Shown here: positions 18,009 through 27,655 of the stretch, one piece after another
Position numbering within the stretch: position 1 is the first letter of the stretch
How the letters are laid out: the number at the start of each line of letters is the position of its first letter
Source of the DNA: Halalkalibacter wakoensis JCM 9140
Lineage (GTDB): Bacteria > Bacillota > Bacilli > Bacillales > Bacillaceae_D
DNA: 64,000 bases
Direction: 5' to 3'
Assembly: GCF_000513095.1 (NCBI RefSeq)
Contig: NZ_BAUT01000010.1
Span: forward strand, 25,637-89,636
The notes under the pieces: model-generated
Seen by the model: the letters and a program-made list of their open reading frames with translations, nothing else
Told to the model about the DNA's origin: nothing
Databases searched by the model: none
Position numbers and translations under genes: made by a program

Positions 18009-19112
18009 ATGTCTAGCAACGTTGGTTTTCGCTCACCGGAAGAGTGGGAGCGCCTTGCAAAAGAGCGGTTAGAACAAGGTCCATTTGAATACATCCAAAG
18101 TGGGTCGGGTGCTGAAGAAACATTAGAAGCTAATTTAGCAGGTTTGAGGAATTGGAAAATTGTCCCTCGTGTTCTGCGAGATGTGTCTACACTTGATGTA
18201 CAGTCGACAATTATTGGAGTCCAATCTAATCTACCTGTTGCGCTTGCCCCTGTTGGTTTTCAGACAATTATTCATCCAGAAGGTGAACTAGCAGCTGCAA
18301 GAGCTGCTGCAGCGAAGGGGATCCCGTATACAGTCAGTACTGTTTCATCATACTCCATGGAGCAGATTGCAGAAGTCATGGGGAAGGGAGCGAGGTTTTT
18401 CCAGCTTTACTGGCCAAATGATGATGAAATAGCGTTGAGTTTTGTAAAAAGAGCTGAAAAGAGTGGATATTCAGCTATCTTGATTACAGTCGATACTCCA
18501 TTGCTAGGATTACGAGAGCAAGATAAACAAAACCAATACTTTCCATTAAAAAATGGTCACGGTTTAGGCAATTATGAATCGGATCCAGTATTTAGAACGA
18601 AAGCAAATCTGGAAACGAAAGAGAAAAGTGAAGTTATTTCTGAAGTAGCTTCACGTCTATTTAATCCAACTCTAACGTGGGAAAAGGTAAGATGGCTTCG
18701 GACACAAACCAAACTTCCAATCGTGATTAAAGGCATTGTTCATCCAGATGATGCTAGATTAGCAGTAGAGAACGGGATAGATGGAGTAGTCGTCTCCAAT
18801 CACGGTGGAAGACAATTAGATGGGTCTATTAGCAGCATGGATGCTCTAGAAGATATGGTTAAAGCTGTCAAAGGGGACATTCCAATTATATTCGACGGTG
18901 GTATTCGAAGAGGGGTTGACATAGTTAAAGCACTAGCTCTAGGTGCAGATAGTGTTTTAATTGGGCGTTTGTATGCTTACGCTCTTATCGATGGCCAAGT
19001 AGGTGTTGAAAAAGCTATTACGCAATTAAAAGATGAATTTCAGACAGCATTAGCTTTAACGGGAGAAACAAAGCTTATAGATTTAAAGAAAACCATGTTA
19101 CTCAAAAGATAA
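18009..19112 (+). CDS. FMN-dependent alpha-hydroxy-acid dehydrogenase/oxidase
   Basis: This 367-residue flavoprotein oxidises L-2-hydroxy acids to 2-oxo acids. The start at 18009 is chosen because GGGGGAAG is at a proper distance; the ATG at 17994 would overlap that site. The FMN and substrate motifs are IKGIVHPDDARLAVENG, SNHGGRQLDG (catalytic His and Arg) and FDGGIRRGVDIVKALALGAD. It resembles lactate oxidase/glycolate oxidase. It follows metP by 16 nt, so it is probably in the met transcript, which raises the idea of a methionine-related hydroxy acid as substrate. Confidence 0.85.
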   Translation: MSSNVGFRSPEEWERLAKERLEQGPFEYIQSGSGAEETLEANLAGLRNWKIVPRVLRDVSTLDVQSTIIGVQSNLPVALAPVGFQTIIHPEGELAAARAAAAKGIPYTVSTVSSYSMEQIAEVMGKGARFFQLYWPNDDEIALSFVKRAEKSGYSAILITVDTPLLGLREQDKQNQYFPLKNGHGLGNYESDPVFRTKANLETKEKSEVISEVASRLFNPTLTWEKVRWLRTQTKLPIVIKGIVHPDDARLAVENGIDGVVVSNHGGRQLDGSISSMDALEDMVKAVKGDIPIIFDGGIRRGVDIVKALALGADSVLIGRLYAYALIDGQVGVEKAITQLKDEFQTALALTGETKLIDLKKTMLLKR

Positions 19113-19120
19113 TGTTGAAC

Positions 19121-19187
19121 AAGTGCTTACTTTCACATCATGTTAACGATGAATTCGGCAAACATGGTATGGGAGTAAGCACTTTTT
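19121..19187 (+). terminator. Structured terminator after the met cluster
   Basis: The outer stem AAGTGCTTACT / AGTAAGCACTT encloses an inner stem CATGTT / AACATG and is followed by T-rich sequence. Confidence 0.8.
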
Positions 19188-19299
19188 TAGTTGGTGCATT
19201 TTGTTAGTATTCTCTGGTAGATCGTGGACTTCAATGAAGGTATAATGAAGATAATGTCGAATTTTGTATAATTCACAAACAAGATGAGGTGTTAATGGA

Positions 19300-19662
19300 A
19301 TGAAACGAGTTCTTGTTGCAGACGATGAGGAAGTATTACGTATGCTGATAAGTGATACATTAGAAGATCTTGGACTTCACATTGAAGAGGCGGAAGATGG
19401 AGAAGAGGCTTTAAAGAAAATGAGTACGAATGACTATGATTTACTCATTTTAGATTACATGATGCCTAAACTAACAGGTCCAGAGGTACTAGATCAACTT
19501 TCTCCACAAATCAAAAGGGAGGTTCCCATTCTTATGCTAACAGCAAAAGCGCAAAAAAGCGAAGAAATGGAAGTATACGAAGCTGGTGCCACTTTTTTTA
19601 TGGCAAAACCATTTAGTCCAAGTGATTTAGCAACTATAGTGGAGGATATTATGAATGGTTAA
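19300..19662 (+). CDS. Stand-alone CheY-like response regulator
   Basis: This 120-residue protein is a single receiver domain without an output domain. Acidic residues D8-D9, the phosphorylation site D52 (LLILDYMM) and the KP pair (AKPFSPSD) are intact. Its stop overlaps the start of the hybrid kinase gene by 8 nt, so the two are a coupled pair. It probably acts as a phosphotransfer partner or through protein contact. Confidence 0.9.
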   Translation: MKRVLVADDEEVLRMLISDTLEDLGLHIEEAEDGEEALKKMSTNDYDLLILDYMMPKLTGPEVLDQLSPQIKREVPILMLTAKAQKSEEMEVYEAGATFFMAKPFSPSDLATIVEDIMNG

Positions 19663-22528
19663 TGTCAAATCGTTCTTTAATCAAAGTATTCGCAGGAAAT
19701 ACCTTGCGATTATTGCTATTACGCTTATTAGCGTCATAGTCATTTCGGTCGGTTTTATTTATTATATGTTAACAAGCCAAAGTCAGTTAGATACTGAACG
19801 TGAACTTTTACAGGAGAAAGTGGTTGTTATTGATAACTTAGCAGATGATTTGAATCAAATCATCTTAAATGCTAGGGCGTATTATTTGGTACATGAGTCC
19901 ATATTTGAGGAAAACGTAAATAGGCACTTAGATAATCTAAAAGAAGCGATTGATTATTACGAAAGTTATCCAATGGATTCTGATGAATTTCAACTTAGGA
20001 GCCAACTTCACAATTTTTATATGGTCTATAAGTTTCATACGTATCCAACCATTAAGAAAATGGCATTAGCATCAGACTATGAAGCCATTCGAATCTTTAA
20101 TGATCAACGTGGCACTGCGAATGAAATAAGTGCTTTCTTAGACACAATTGATTCCATTAAACATGAAAGATCGGAGGAATTAGAAGCTGTTATTGATAAA
20201 TCTATAGCACAGCTGAAGTTCTTTACTATTGCTGGAATTATTTTTAGTACGCTTGTATTAATTCTATTTATCTTGCTAATCGGCCGAATTTTAAGAGATG
20301 TCATTGTTCCTATTGAAGAATTAGAAGAAGCAACAGGTGCCGTTGCAAAAGGGGAATCCTTTAAATTAACAAAGTTCAATCGAAATGATGAGATCGGTTC
20401 GTTATCCAATGCGTTTATTAAAATGGCCAAGACGATTCAAGAAAAAGAAGAGGAATTAACTGCACAAAATGAGGAACTTATTGCGCAACAAGATGAACTA
20501 CACTATCAACAAGATCAACTTGAGTCTTCACTAACGGATTCGAAAAATACGAGAGAAAAACTAGAACGGTATTATAAACTTAGCCAATCGCTCACATTCA
20601 CGTTAGACAAGCAAGAATTCGTGAATGACATTCTTTACCACTTAAACAAATTGTACTCGTTTGATGCAAGCATTATTGTGTTAACTTCAGAAGATGCATA
20701 TGCTTCTAAAGGTTTACCGAAAGAGACAGTTGACCGCTTCAGAAATCAAGTCGCTAGCCAACAATATGTCAGACTTCAGCAGGAAGAGTATTATGTCGTG
20801 AAAAGAGAAGCAGAACAATCGGAACTTGGTATATCTACAGATACGATGTATTGTTACGATTTTTATACGGCGTTTTTGGATGGGAATCATGAACAAGTAG
20901 GTGTGCTAGCAGCAACAAGAATTGGTAGAACTTTTTCAGAGGAAGAAATGAATGAGATTCATGGTTTAATGAATCAAGTTTCCCTTTCGCTTGAGCGAAT
21001 TAAAATGTATGAAGAAGCAGAATCTTCAAGAAAATTGAATCAAGACATAATTGATAACGTCAATGAAGGAATTCAATTCGTATCTGCTACAGGTAAGATG
21101 ATTCAAAATAATGATATTTTATGTAAGTTTGCAACAGGTTCTAAATGGATGGAAATCAATCAAGAAAAAGATGATTGGATTCGTGAATTCATTGATCAAG
21201 TCAATGAGCCAAAGAAATTACAAGTGTTCTTTACGAATGCCATTGAGATGAGCTTTACTGATACGAGAAACATGACCTACTCGATTAATAGAGAAGGCAC
21301 TCGCTTTATTGATGTGTATGCAACATCGGTTTTCCAGAGGGATGAAAAAATAGGAACGATTTTTGTCCATCGTGATATTACAAAAGAATATGAAGTTGAT
21401 CAAATGAAGTCAGAATTAGTCAGTACTGTCAGTCATGAGCTGAGGACGCCACTTTCAAGTGTTCTTGGTTTTACAGAGTTGTTAATAACGAAGGATTTAC
21501 AGAAAGAACGTCAACAAAAGTATTTAACAACCATTCATAAAGAAGCAAAAAGGTTGACGAACTTAATTAATGATTTTCTTGATTTACAACGAATGGAATC
21601 TGGTAATCAAAGCTATGAAATGGAATTGTGTAAAGTAGATGAAGTGGCAATGGATGTTGTTCGGCACTTTAAGCATGAAAAGAAACATGATGTTTTCTTA
21701 ATTGATGAAGCGCAACATGTAACGGTGAGAGCCGATCGGGAAAGGCTAATTCAAGTGTTTACGAATGTAATGAGCAATGCGATTAAGTTTTCTCCAAATG
21801 GTGGCGATGTGAAAATCCGACTAAAGAATGAAAAAGATCAGCTACTAATCAGCATTCAGGATCAAGGACTTGGCATACCTGAGAATGAAGTGCCAATGTT
21901 ATTTAAAAAATTCCACCGAATTGACAATAGTGAAAGAAGAAAAATTGGTGGAACCGGCCTTGGTTTAGCAATTTGTAAAGAAATAATTGAAAGTCACCAA
22001 GGGTCAATTTGGATTGAATCAACTGAGGGGAAAGGATCAACGATTTATATCACCTTACCTATCTACTCACAGAAGAACATAGAAACCATTAACGATGATT
22101 TCATTCATGATCATACTGGTAACAATGTGATGATCGTTGAGGATGATACGAGTTTAGCGTTGTTATTGTCAGAAGAGTTAAAAGGAAAAGGGTTCAAGGT
22201 CGTTCATCATAGTGAACCAACTAGAGCATTAAAAGATGCAAAGAAAATACCATTTGTTGGGATTGTTGTCGATCTTATGTTAGGAGAAGAAATGAGTGGA
22301 TGGGATTTGATTCAACTGTTAAAAGAAGACGAGCGAACAAAGAACATTCCAATTGTGATTTCTTCGGCCTTAGATAAGTCAGAAGAACAAGTGGAAAAAT
22401 ACAAAATTGAAAAATATTTAACGAAACCTTTTCCTCCTAACGAGTTGTCAACTGCCGTATCAAAATTTCTCATTCAATCTGAAACTGGTGAAGTGCTTTT
22501 TCCAGATTGTGATGAAAAAAATAAGTAA
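19655..22528 (+). CDS. Membrane hybrid sensor histidine kinase with C-terminal receiver
   Basis: This 957-residue protein has, in order, TM1 (about 13-35), an extracytoplasmic helical sensor region (36-185), TM2 (about 188-210), HAMP (210-262), a Gln/Glu-rich coiled coil (262-305), a GAF-like domain (305-450), a PAS-like region (455-570), HisKA with H593 (VSHELRTPLSS), HATPase (N, G1 DQGLGIPE, G2 GTGLGLAI) and a receiver with Asp near 872 (VVDLMLG). No HPt domain is seen. The paired CheY-like protein may take the phosphate. The signal is unknown. It converges on the large exported protein gene next door. Confidence 0.9.
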   Translation: MVNVKSFFNQSIRRKYLAIIAITLISVIVISVGFIYYMLTSQSQLDTERELLQEKVVVIDNLADDLNQIILNARAYYLVHESIFEENVNRHLDNLKEAIDYYESYPMDSDEFQLRSQLHNFYMVYKFHTYPTIKKMALASDYEAIRIFNDQRGTANEISAFLDTIDSIKHERSEELEAVIDKSIAQLKFFTIAGIIFSTLVLILFILLIGRILRDVIVPIEELEEATGAVAKGESFKLTKFNRNDEIGSLSNAFIKMAKTIQEKEEELTAQNEELIAQQDELHYQQDQLESSLTDSKNTREKLERYYKLSQSLTFTLDKQEFVNDILYHLNKLYSFDASIIVLTSEDAYASKGLPKETVDRFRNQVASQQYVRLQQEEYYVVKREAEQSELGISTDTMYCYDFYTAFLDGNHEQVGVLAATRIGRTFSEEEMNEIHGLMNQVSLSLERIKMYEEAESSRKLNQDIIDNVNEGIQFVSATGKMIQNNDILCKFATGSKWMEINQEKDDWIREFIDQVNEPKKLQVFFTNAIEMSFTDTRNMTYSINREGTRFIDVYATSVFQRDEKIGTIFVHRDITKEYEVDQMKSELVSTVSHELRTPLSSVLGFTELLITKDLQKERQQKYLTTIHKEAKRLTNLINDFLDLQRMESGNQSYEMELCKVDEVAMDVVRHFKHEKKHDVFLIDEAQHVTVRADRERLIQVFTNVMSNAIKFSPNGGDVKIRLKNEKDQLLISIQDQGLGIPENEVPMLFKKFHRIDNSERRKIGGTGLGLAICKEIIESHQGSIWIESTEGKGSTIYITLPIYSQKNIETINDDFIHDHTGNNVMIVEDDTSLALLLSEELKGKGFKVVHHSEPTRALKDAKKIPFVGIVVDLMLGEEMSGWDLIQLLKEDERTKNIPIVISSALDKSEEQVEKYKIEKYLTKPFPPNELSTAVSKFLIQSETGEVLFPDCDEKNK

Positions 22529-22567
22529 ACAAAATCCCCCAACCTCGTGGATGGGGGATTTTGTTTA
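22527..22567. terminator. Bidirectional terminator after the hybrid kinase
   Basis: A 15-16 bp stem (TAAACAAAATCCCCCA and complement) with a 9-10 nt loop serves the two convergent genes. Confidence 0.88.
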
Positions 22568-22568
22568 C

Positions 22569-25500
22569 TCACTCTATTGAGTCAAATAGTTGTTGAACAA
22601 TAAAATAAGATTGTTTTAAACGTTCTTCGTATTTAGGCTCATTTCCCCAGGCTTCCCATTCAAATAGGTGCATGTTTTGTCCTGCTTCAGGGTAGGAGTA
22701 GAGCAATTCATCCTGATCATCTAATAACAAAAAGGCAATATTGATTCCATCGATTATCAGACTACTAGATTGAAAAAGGTCCTGTATATTTTGGTTTTGA
22801 TTTTCTTGATAAACATCACCGATAATCTCTCGAATACTCGGGTCTTTTATATTAAGAAGAGCCCAAGGGATACGAAGTTCCAAAATACCAGTTTCATCGG
22901 AATAGTAAAAGTCTGCTAGTGAATCATATTCATTGGAAGTAGGATTGCCATTTCCAAAACGAAATTTACCAGCTTCGTACGAAACAAAAGGTAACAATTC
23001 ACCTGTATCAGGTCTTTCCATTTCTAGACTAATTGCAAGTTCAATAGGATTGAAATTCCCACTGTTTTTCGTTGGTGGTGTATGGTCATCTAACATTTGA
23101 TGATACACCCCATAATGGAAATAAAACGTATCATAATAAGCATCTACAAGTAAACGTGATTCATCTTTATTTTTAAGGTCTAAAACAAAATCAATATTAG
23201 AGAAAGGAGGTTTAACAGTAGGCAAAAAGTCAATCTCATCATTTCCTTGTTCTGGATGAGAATCTAATAAAATAATTGGACGATGATTAGACCAGCTCAC
23301 ATTTTCAGAAAAGTCAACTCTCATGTACATATATCGCTCATCTGAATCAACAAAAATTTTACTTATTGGTTCGCCTGTTTTTTCAAAAATGGGGTTAGTT
23401 CCTTCCCAATCGTCATCTTCTCCGTCGACTTTTATTTTCAATCGGTCAAAACTTAAAAAACCAAATTGTTGCTCATTGGTTTGTGCATTAGACCAATATT
23501 GGCGCCTGTTTGGATCATCATAGTACATGGTATTCCATGTTCGTTTAAACCATTCATCTTGCCATGTGAAAACAAGTCCTCCAAGCAACCCTTCTTGAAT
23601 AATGTCTTCATATAAATGAGAAACAATCTCTCCTTGTTCCTTTTCGGTTAAGAAGCCTTGATTCCAACCAAATGGATTTTCATGAGTAAGTCCACGTGAG
23701 GATGGAACCCCGAATTCTGCCACTAATATAGGCAGGTCATGATGATCATGTAAATCTCGCAAATACCCTGCATAGTTATTTGGTTCGCCACGATGGTCAA
23801 TAAATTCCGTATAATTTTCTTCTAGATTTAAGAAATCTGGGTAATACGGATAGATGTGATAAGAAGCGAACATGCCAACTTCTGCAGCTTCTCCTTTTAA
23901 AGCTAATAGGTTTGGATCTACAGTCGCTAGGTCTTCAAAATATTGAGGTTCGGCTGGATGTTCCAAAAGATCAGTTGTCACCCAATTGGTGAAACTAACT
24001 GGGCGCATCCACTGATAATTTTCTTGCTCATACGTCATTAGTTCATCAAGCTGCCATGCCAACCATTGCTCCATAGGCTCGCCATTTATTGTCTTAATAT
24101 ACTGACCGTCATAATCATCATGGTCGTGATAGTCGATGCTCATATTGCTTACCATTTCAGGATCCCACTCAATCCCGTTGATCCAACCAATCACATATGG
24201 TGAAATATCTGCATAATAAGCTCCATGTGCATGGCCACGGACATGTTGTATGTTGGCCTGCCCATGAATTGCATTAACAATGTTTTTCCACTCGGTTTCG
24301 AATTGTTCGAGTAGCTCTGAATTATAGGCATCTCCGCCATTTTCGTGAAGCAATTCTTCATCAAACCAAACACCATGAAATAAGTAAAGTGGATTATCAT
24401 GTTCTTCATTGTACCGTTTAAGGGCACGATAAAAACCAGGTGGGTGTAAGGTATAGACACGAATCGTATTGGCATTCATTTCACCAATCATCTCAAACCA
24501 CCGATAATATTCGGACTCTGAAATAGCTGCTTCTCCTGGGAAATGTCCAGGTTTCCCCATGCCCATGTTCACCCCTTTTATAGGTAAAGACTTCCACTCG
24601 TTATCTTTATATACTTCGAACATCGACTGTTCGATTCGAGCTGAATAAGAAGCGGCACCAGTTTTGGGGTAGCTTTGTTCAGGCATGGAGTTAGGGTCTA
24701 GTTTTTCGATTGCTAATATTTCTTTCATCATCGGAACGTAGGTTTTCCAGAAAAAGCTCGTATCTGGAAAAAGAGCTTCAAACGATGTCCATGATTTCCA
24801 TTTTGCAAAGCCAGCATATCTTGTGAACAAAGGTTTTTCATCTACATCAACAAAATCACCAGCAAAGTAGAAAATATTAGAATCATTTTTCTCATGATGT
24901 AAAACAGCAGCAAATTCGGAAGGAATCTGCTTTTGCAGAAGCACGTCTATCCCTTCATTCGTTACATCCCAATTGTAATAAGCTAACACTTCTTGTTCAT
25001 TAAAAGGCACAACAATGTCAAACCAATAACGATAAGAGGGGCTAGTTGAAAGATTCAATAATGATTGACCCGTTTCTGTAAACGAAAGATTGATCCCACC
25101 AGAACCAAGGTGACCTAATTGTTCGGATAATACAACAATGTCTTCGCTCCAATCATGGACTAAAACAAAGCCACTTCCTTCATGTTGCCAAGGTTCACCA
25201 GCAAGGTTTTCATGTCTTTCAATAATCCAAATAGGAATCTCTTCATTGTCTCGACTTAAATTTTCAAAATACCGTCCGGTCCATCCAGTCCAATCTAAAT
25301 GGAAGAAATCTGTCACATCTTCTCTGACCATTTGTTCAGTTGGAGACGCAAACGTATTAAACTCAGCTATTAATGTTGTTGGATTTGATAAGGCATAATC
25401 CTTAATTGTTTGCCATTCTTCCATTTCAAGTCCACCATAGATAAGTGAAGAATGCTCCCCCCTTGTATCTTCTGTCCATGGCAGGTCATCATGATATACC

Positions 25501-25829
25501 CCGTATGTATCTGCGATATAAATGACATCTGTCCCTTCTAAGGAAGTAGGAAGAGGGGAGATCTCATAATCTTGCTCGTGTTCAATAGGTTTAAAACCAT
25601 AATAATCTTCGCCAGCAACATAAAAGTCTCCGTTATCTTTATGGTAACGGTAGTGATTAAGTAACCAGACTAATCCAGAGTGTTCTCGCATTGATTCAGT
25701 TGGTACCGTTTTATCAAGAATAACCACATTCAGTTTTTCACTAGAGCTTATACTCCATATCAAAAAAGGCGTAAATAATAGCAAAAGAAAGATACCCATA
25801 ACGATCAAAAGTTTTTTCAATATGTTCAC
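22569..25829 (-). CDS. Large exported protein with a glycoside-hydrolase-like TIM-barrel
   Basis: This 1086-residue protein has an N-terminal signal anchor (about residues 7-28). Residues 30-330 form an unrecognised domain. From about residue 415 the text IKGVNMGMGKPG, ANTIRVYTLHPPGFY, VIGWINGIEWDPE and LPILVAEFGVPSSRG follows the clan GH-A pattern, in which strand-4 Glu (GIEW) and strand-7 Glu (AEFG) would be acid/base and nucleophile. The C-terminal third (from about 800) looks like a beta-sandwich binding domain (KIKVDGEDDDWEG). It is very acidic. The substrate is unknown; wall or capsule glycan is possible. It is monocistronic. Confidence 0.55.
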   Translation of the reverse strand: MNILKKLLIVMGIFLLLLFTPFLIWSISSSEKLNVVILDKTVPTESMREHSGLVWLLNHYRYHKDNGDFYVAGEDYYGFKPIEHEQDYEISPLPTSLEGTDVIYIADTYGVYHDDLPWTEDTRGEHSSLIYGGLEMEEWQTIKDYALSNPTTLIAEFNTFASPTEQMVREDVTDFFHLDWTGWTGRYFENLSRDNEEIPIWIIERHENLAGEPWQHEGSGFVLVHDWSEDIVVLSEQLGHLGSGGINLSFTETGQSLLNLSTSPSYRYWFDIVVPFNEQEVLAYYNWDVTNEGIDVLLQKQIPSEFAAVLHHEKNDSNIFYFAGDFVDVDEKPLFTRYAGFAKWKSWTSFEALFPDTSFFWKTYVPMMKEILAIEKLDPNSMPEQSYPKTGAASYSARIEQSMFEVYKDNEWKSLPIKGVNMGMGKPGHFPGEAAISESEYYRWFEMIGEMNANTIRVYTLHPPGFYRALKRYNEEHDNPLYLFHGVWFDEELLHENGGDAYNSELLEQFETEWKNIVNAIHGQANIQHVRGHAHGAYYADISPYVIGWINGIEWDPEMVSNMSIDYHDHDDYDGQYIKTINGEPMEQWLAWQLDELMTYEQENYQWMRPVSFTNWVTTDLLEHPAEPQYFEDLATVDPNLLALKGEAAEVGMFASYHIYPYYPDFLNLEENYTEFIDHRGEPNNYAGYLRDLHDHHDLPILVAEFGVPSSRGLTHENPFGWNQGFLTEKEQGEIVSHLYEDIIQEGLLGGLVFTWQDEWFKRTWNTMYYDDPNRRQYWSNAQTNEQQFGFLSFDRLKIKVDGEDDDWEGTNPIFEKTGEPISKIFVDSDERYMYMRVDFSENVSWSNHRPIILLDSHPEQGNDEIDFLPTVKPPFSNIDFVLDLKNKDESRLLVDAYYDTFYFHYGVYHQMLDDHTPPTKNSGNFNPIELAISLEMERPDTGELLPFVSYEAGKFRFGNGNPTSNEYDSLADFYYSDETGILELRIPWALLNIKDPSIREIIGDVYQENQNQNIQDLFQSSSLIIDGINIAFLLLDDQDELLYSYPEAGQNMHLFEWEAWGNEPKYEERLKQSYFIVQQLFDSIE

Positions 25830-25902
25830 CTCTCATCCATTTTAGATTTGTCGAGAATGATAGTAAATTGATATTTTCTGGAGGTTTGTGAAAAAGAAAG
25901 AA

Positions 25903-25928
25903 GGGAGATCAAGCCATTAAGATCTCCC
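25903..25928 (-). terminator. Terminator of the acyl-CoA dehydrogenase-like gene
   Basis: On the minus strand, GGGAGATC / GATCTCCC with a 10-nt loop is followed by a pyrimidine-rich TTCTTTCTTTTTC tract. Confidence 0.75.
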
Positions 25929-26000
25929 TCATATGTGATAAATCAATATTGGATTGTGAATATGTGGGTAAGGCGTCGATGCGCTTTGTCTATCTCTTGC

Positions 26001-27152
26001 TTATTTAATACGGTCAAATGCTTCGGTTGCTAATAAGATTAAAGTTCGATCATCCATTGGTGGATTGTGAAGCCCTGCTCGGACATCACGGTAATAGCGT
26101 TGAATTGAATGATCTTTGAATAGACTCTGAGCACCTACGACTCTCATCGCTCGATCTACGATGTGAATAGCGCTATTGACAACTTGGTATTTTACTGACC
26201 CTAGCTCGTTTTGCATGTTTTGTCTTTCTTCTTTGGATGAGGAATCCCATTTTTGTGCGACTCCGTATAAAAAGTAACGAGCTTGAAGCAAGTCAGCTTC
26301 ATTTTCGCCAATTTTTGTTTGAACATTTGGAAGATCTTTTATAGCCCCAGGTAAACTATTGGGGGAATAAGTTGAAGCAAACTCAATAGCAAAGTTTTGC
26401 GCTGCTTGCGCAATCCCCAAATAGCAAGCGGGGATATGCAACAACCAACCAGCAGGGTTTTTCTTTCCAGGCTGAACCAACTCTAGAAAATGATTAAACG
26501 GAATACGAACATTTTTTAAATGCAAATCATGACTCGCCGTTCCTCTCATCGCAATGGAATTCCATGTTTCTTCAATTTTTACCCCTTGAGCAGAGTGATT
26601 AATTAGAAAATTTCCGACCTGTCCATCCTCCATTGTAGCTGATACGATAAAATAATCGAGAGCAGGAGACATGGAAGTAAAGCTTTTCCTGCCATTAATG
26701 ATCCAATTATTATGATCCCTTGTTGCTGTAGTAGTTGGTTTTCCTCCACGGGTGGGACTCCCGGTTTCAGGTTCACTCGCTGCAGCGTTGAGCAATTTTC
26801 CCTCGTGTAACACTTCATAAAGGACTTGCTCGTATATATCTTCAGGCCAAGCTTTGCTCTCAGATATATTCGTAATAAGTCCCATATGCCAACCAATCGA
26901 TAAAGAAGTGGAACCATCATAGGTTGCAATAACTTCTTGGAGAGCAAGCCATTCTGCTAAAGGAAGTCCTTTTCCTCCAAACGTTTTTGGGACAGTGAGA
27001 GAGGTATAGCCAATCTCTTTTAATTCTTGTATATTTTCCATTGGGAACGTATTCTGTTCATCATGGATTTTTGCTCGTTCAGAAAAGGCTTGTGCAGTTT
27101 GGTGGACAATTTGTTTACGTTCTTCCAAATTCAAAGCGTTATGTAGCTTCAT
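26001..27152 (-). CDS. Acyl-CoA dehydrogenase family flavoprotein
   Basis: This 383-residue protein starts at ATG 27152, after GGAGGAGG (the frame to 27227 lacks a site). It has the acyl-CoA dehydrogenase three-part layout: helical N-domain with LTVPKTFGGKGLPLAEW, beta-domain with AASEPETGS (FAD/substrate contacts) and NGRKSFTSMSPALDYFIVSAT, and C-domain with the helical FAD contact and RYYRDVRAGLHNPPMDDRT. Some members of this group are flavin-dependent monooxygenases (DszC-like) rather than acyl-CoA dehydrogenases. No fatty-acid genes adjoin it, so substrate is open. Confidence 0.8.
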   Translation of the reverse strand: MKLHNALNLEERKQIVHQTAQAFSERAKIHDEQNTFPMENIQELKEIGYTSLTVPKTFGGKGLPLAEWLALQEVIATYDGSTSLSIGWHMGLITNISESKAWPEDIYEQVLYEVLHEGKLLNAAASEPETGSPTRGGKPTTTATRDHNNWIINGRKSFTSMSPALDYFIVSATMEDGQVGNFLINHSAQGVKIEETWNSIAMRGTASHDLHLKNVRIPFNHFLELVQPGKKNPAGWLLHIPACYLGIAQAAQNFAIEFASTYSPNSLPGAIKDLPNVQTKIGENEADLLQARYFLYGVAQKWDSSSKEERQNMQNELGSVKYQVVNSAIHIVDRAMRVVGAQSLFKDHSIQRYYRDVRAGLHNPPMDDRTLILLATEAFDRIK

Positions 27153-27233
27153 GAATCCTCCTCCAATTCTCTTTTTCAACAGTTTATCATAAAGAAGGTA
27201 AATGACAGAAAATATTGCCTGTTTCATACATCA

Positions 27234-27263
27234 TTGTAACTGTCAGAAAAGATATGGTTTAAT
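27234..27263 (+). promoter_or_regulatory. Candidate promoter of yycC
   Basis: TTGTAA (27234-27239) and TTTAAT (27258-27263) are 18 nt apart, 35 nt before the small gene. Confidence 0.4.
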
Positions 27264-27298
27264 GAAGGAAAGAAAAAGCAAGAAAGGAGATGTTATGG

Positions 27299-27445
27299 AT
27301 GAGACCATTACAAATTTCTGCTGAAACAGCTCAGAAACTTTCGAAGTCTTTAAATGTACCAATTGAGCAAATTATGCATATGCCACAGCATATTTTATTA
27401 GCTAAACTTGCTGAATTGCAAGAAAGTGAAAAGAAAGATCATTAG
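27299..27445 (+). CDS. yycC: YycC-family small protein
   Basis: This 48-residue protein starts MRPLQISAETAQKL and contains the segment IEQIMHMPQHILLAKLAELQ. This pattern matches the YycC-like family of Bacillus. It is soluble, largely helical and of unknown function. AAAGGAG lies 9 nt before the ATG, and a good terminator follows. It is divergent from the acyl-CoA dehydrogenase-like gene. Confidence 0.8.
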   Translation: MRPLQISAETAQKLSKSLNVPIEQIMHMPQHILLAKLAELQESEKKDH

Positions 27446-27456
27446 ATTCAAGTAGA

Positions 27457-27490
27457 GTGCCAAAAACGTATCCTTTGGCACATCTTTTTT
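27457..27490 (+). terminator. Terminator of yycC
   Basis: The stem GTGCCAAA / TTTGGCAC with a 9-nt loop is followed by ATCTTTTTT. Confidence 0.8.
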
Positions 27491-27554
27491 CTGAGAAAAT
27501 AGAAATTACGGCTTTGCGCAATCTTCACATGTAAAAATAAATACATTTAAAGAT

Positions 27555-27602
27555 AAAAAGTAACCAGTCGCAGGGGAGTGTCAATCCCCTGTGGCTGGTT
27601 AC
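27555..27602 (-). terminator. Terminator of the 2-hydroxyacid dehydrogenase gene
   Basis: On the minus strand, a long stem (GTAACCAGCCACAGGGGA with near-complement) with a 7-nt loop is followed by TTTTTATCTTT. Confidence 0.85.
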
Positions 27603-27655
27603 CCATTGACTAGTGTAAGAGAATTCCTGTTTTCGCAAGGCTAGATTCTAATTCT

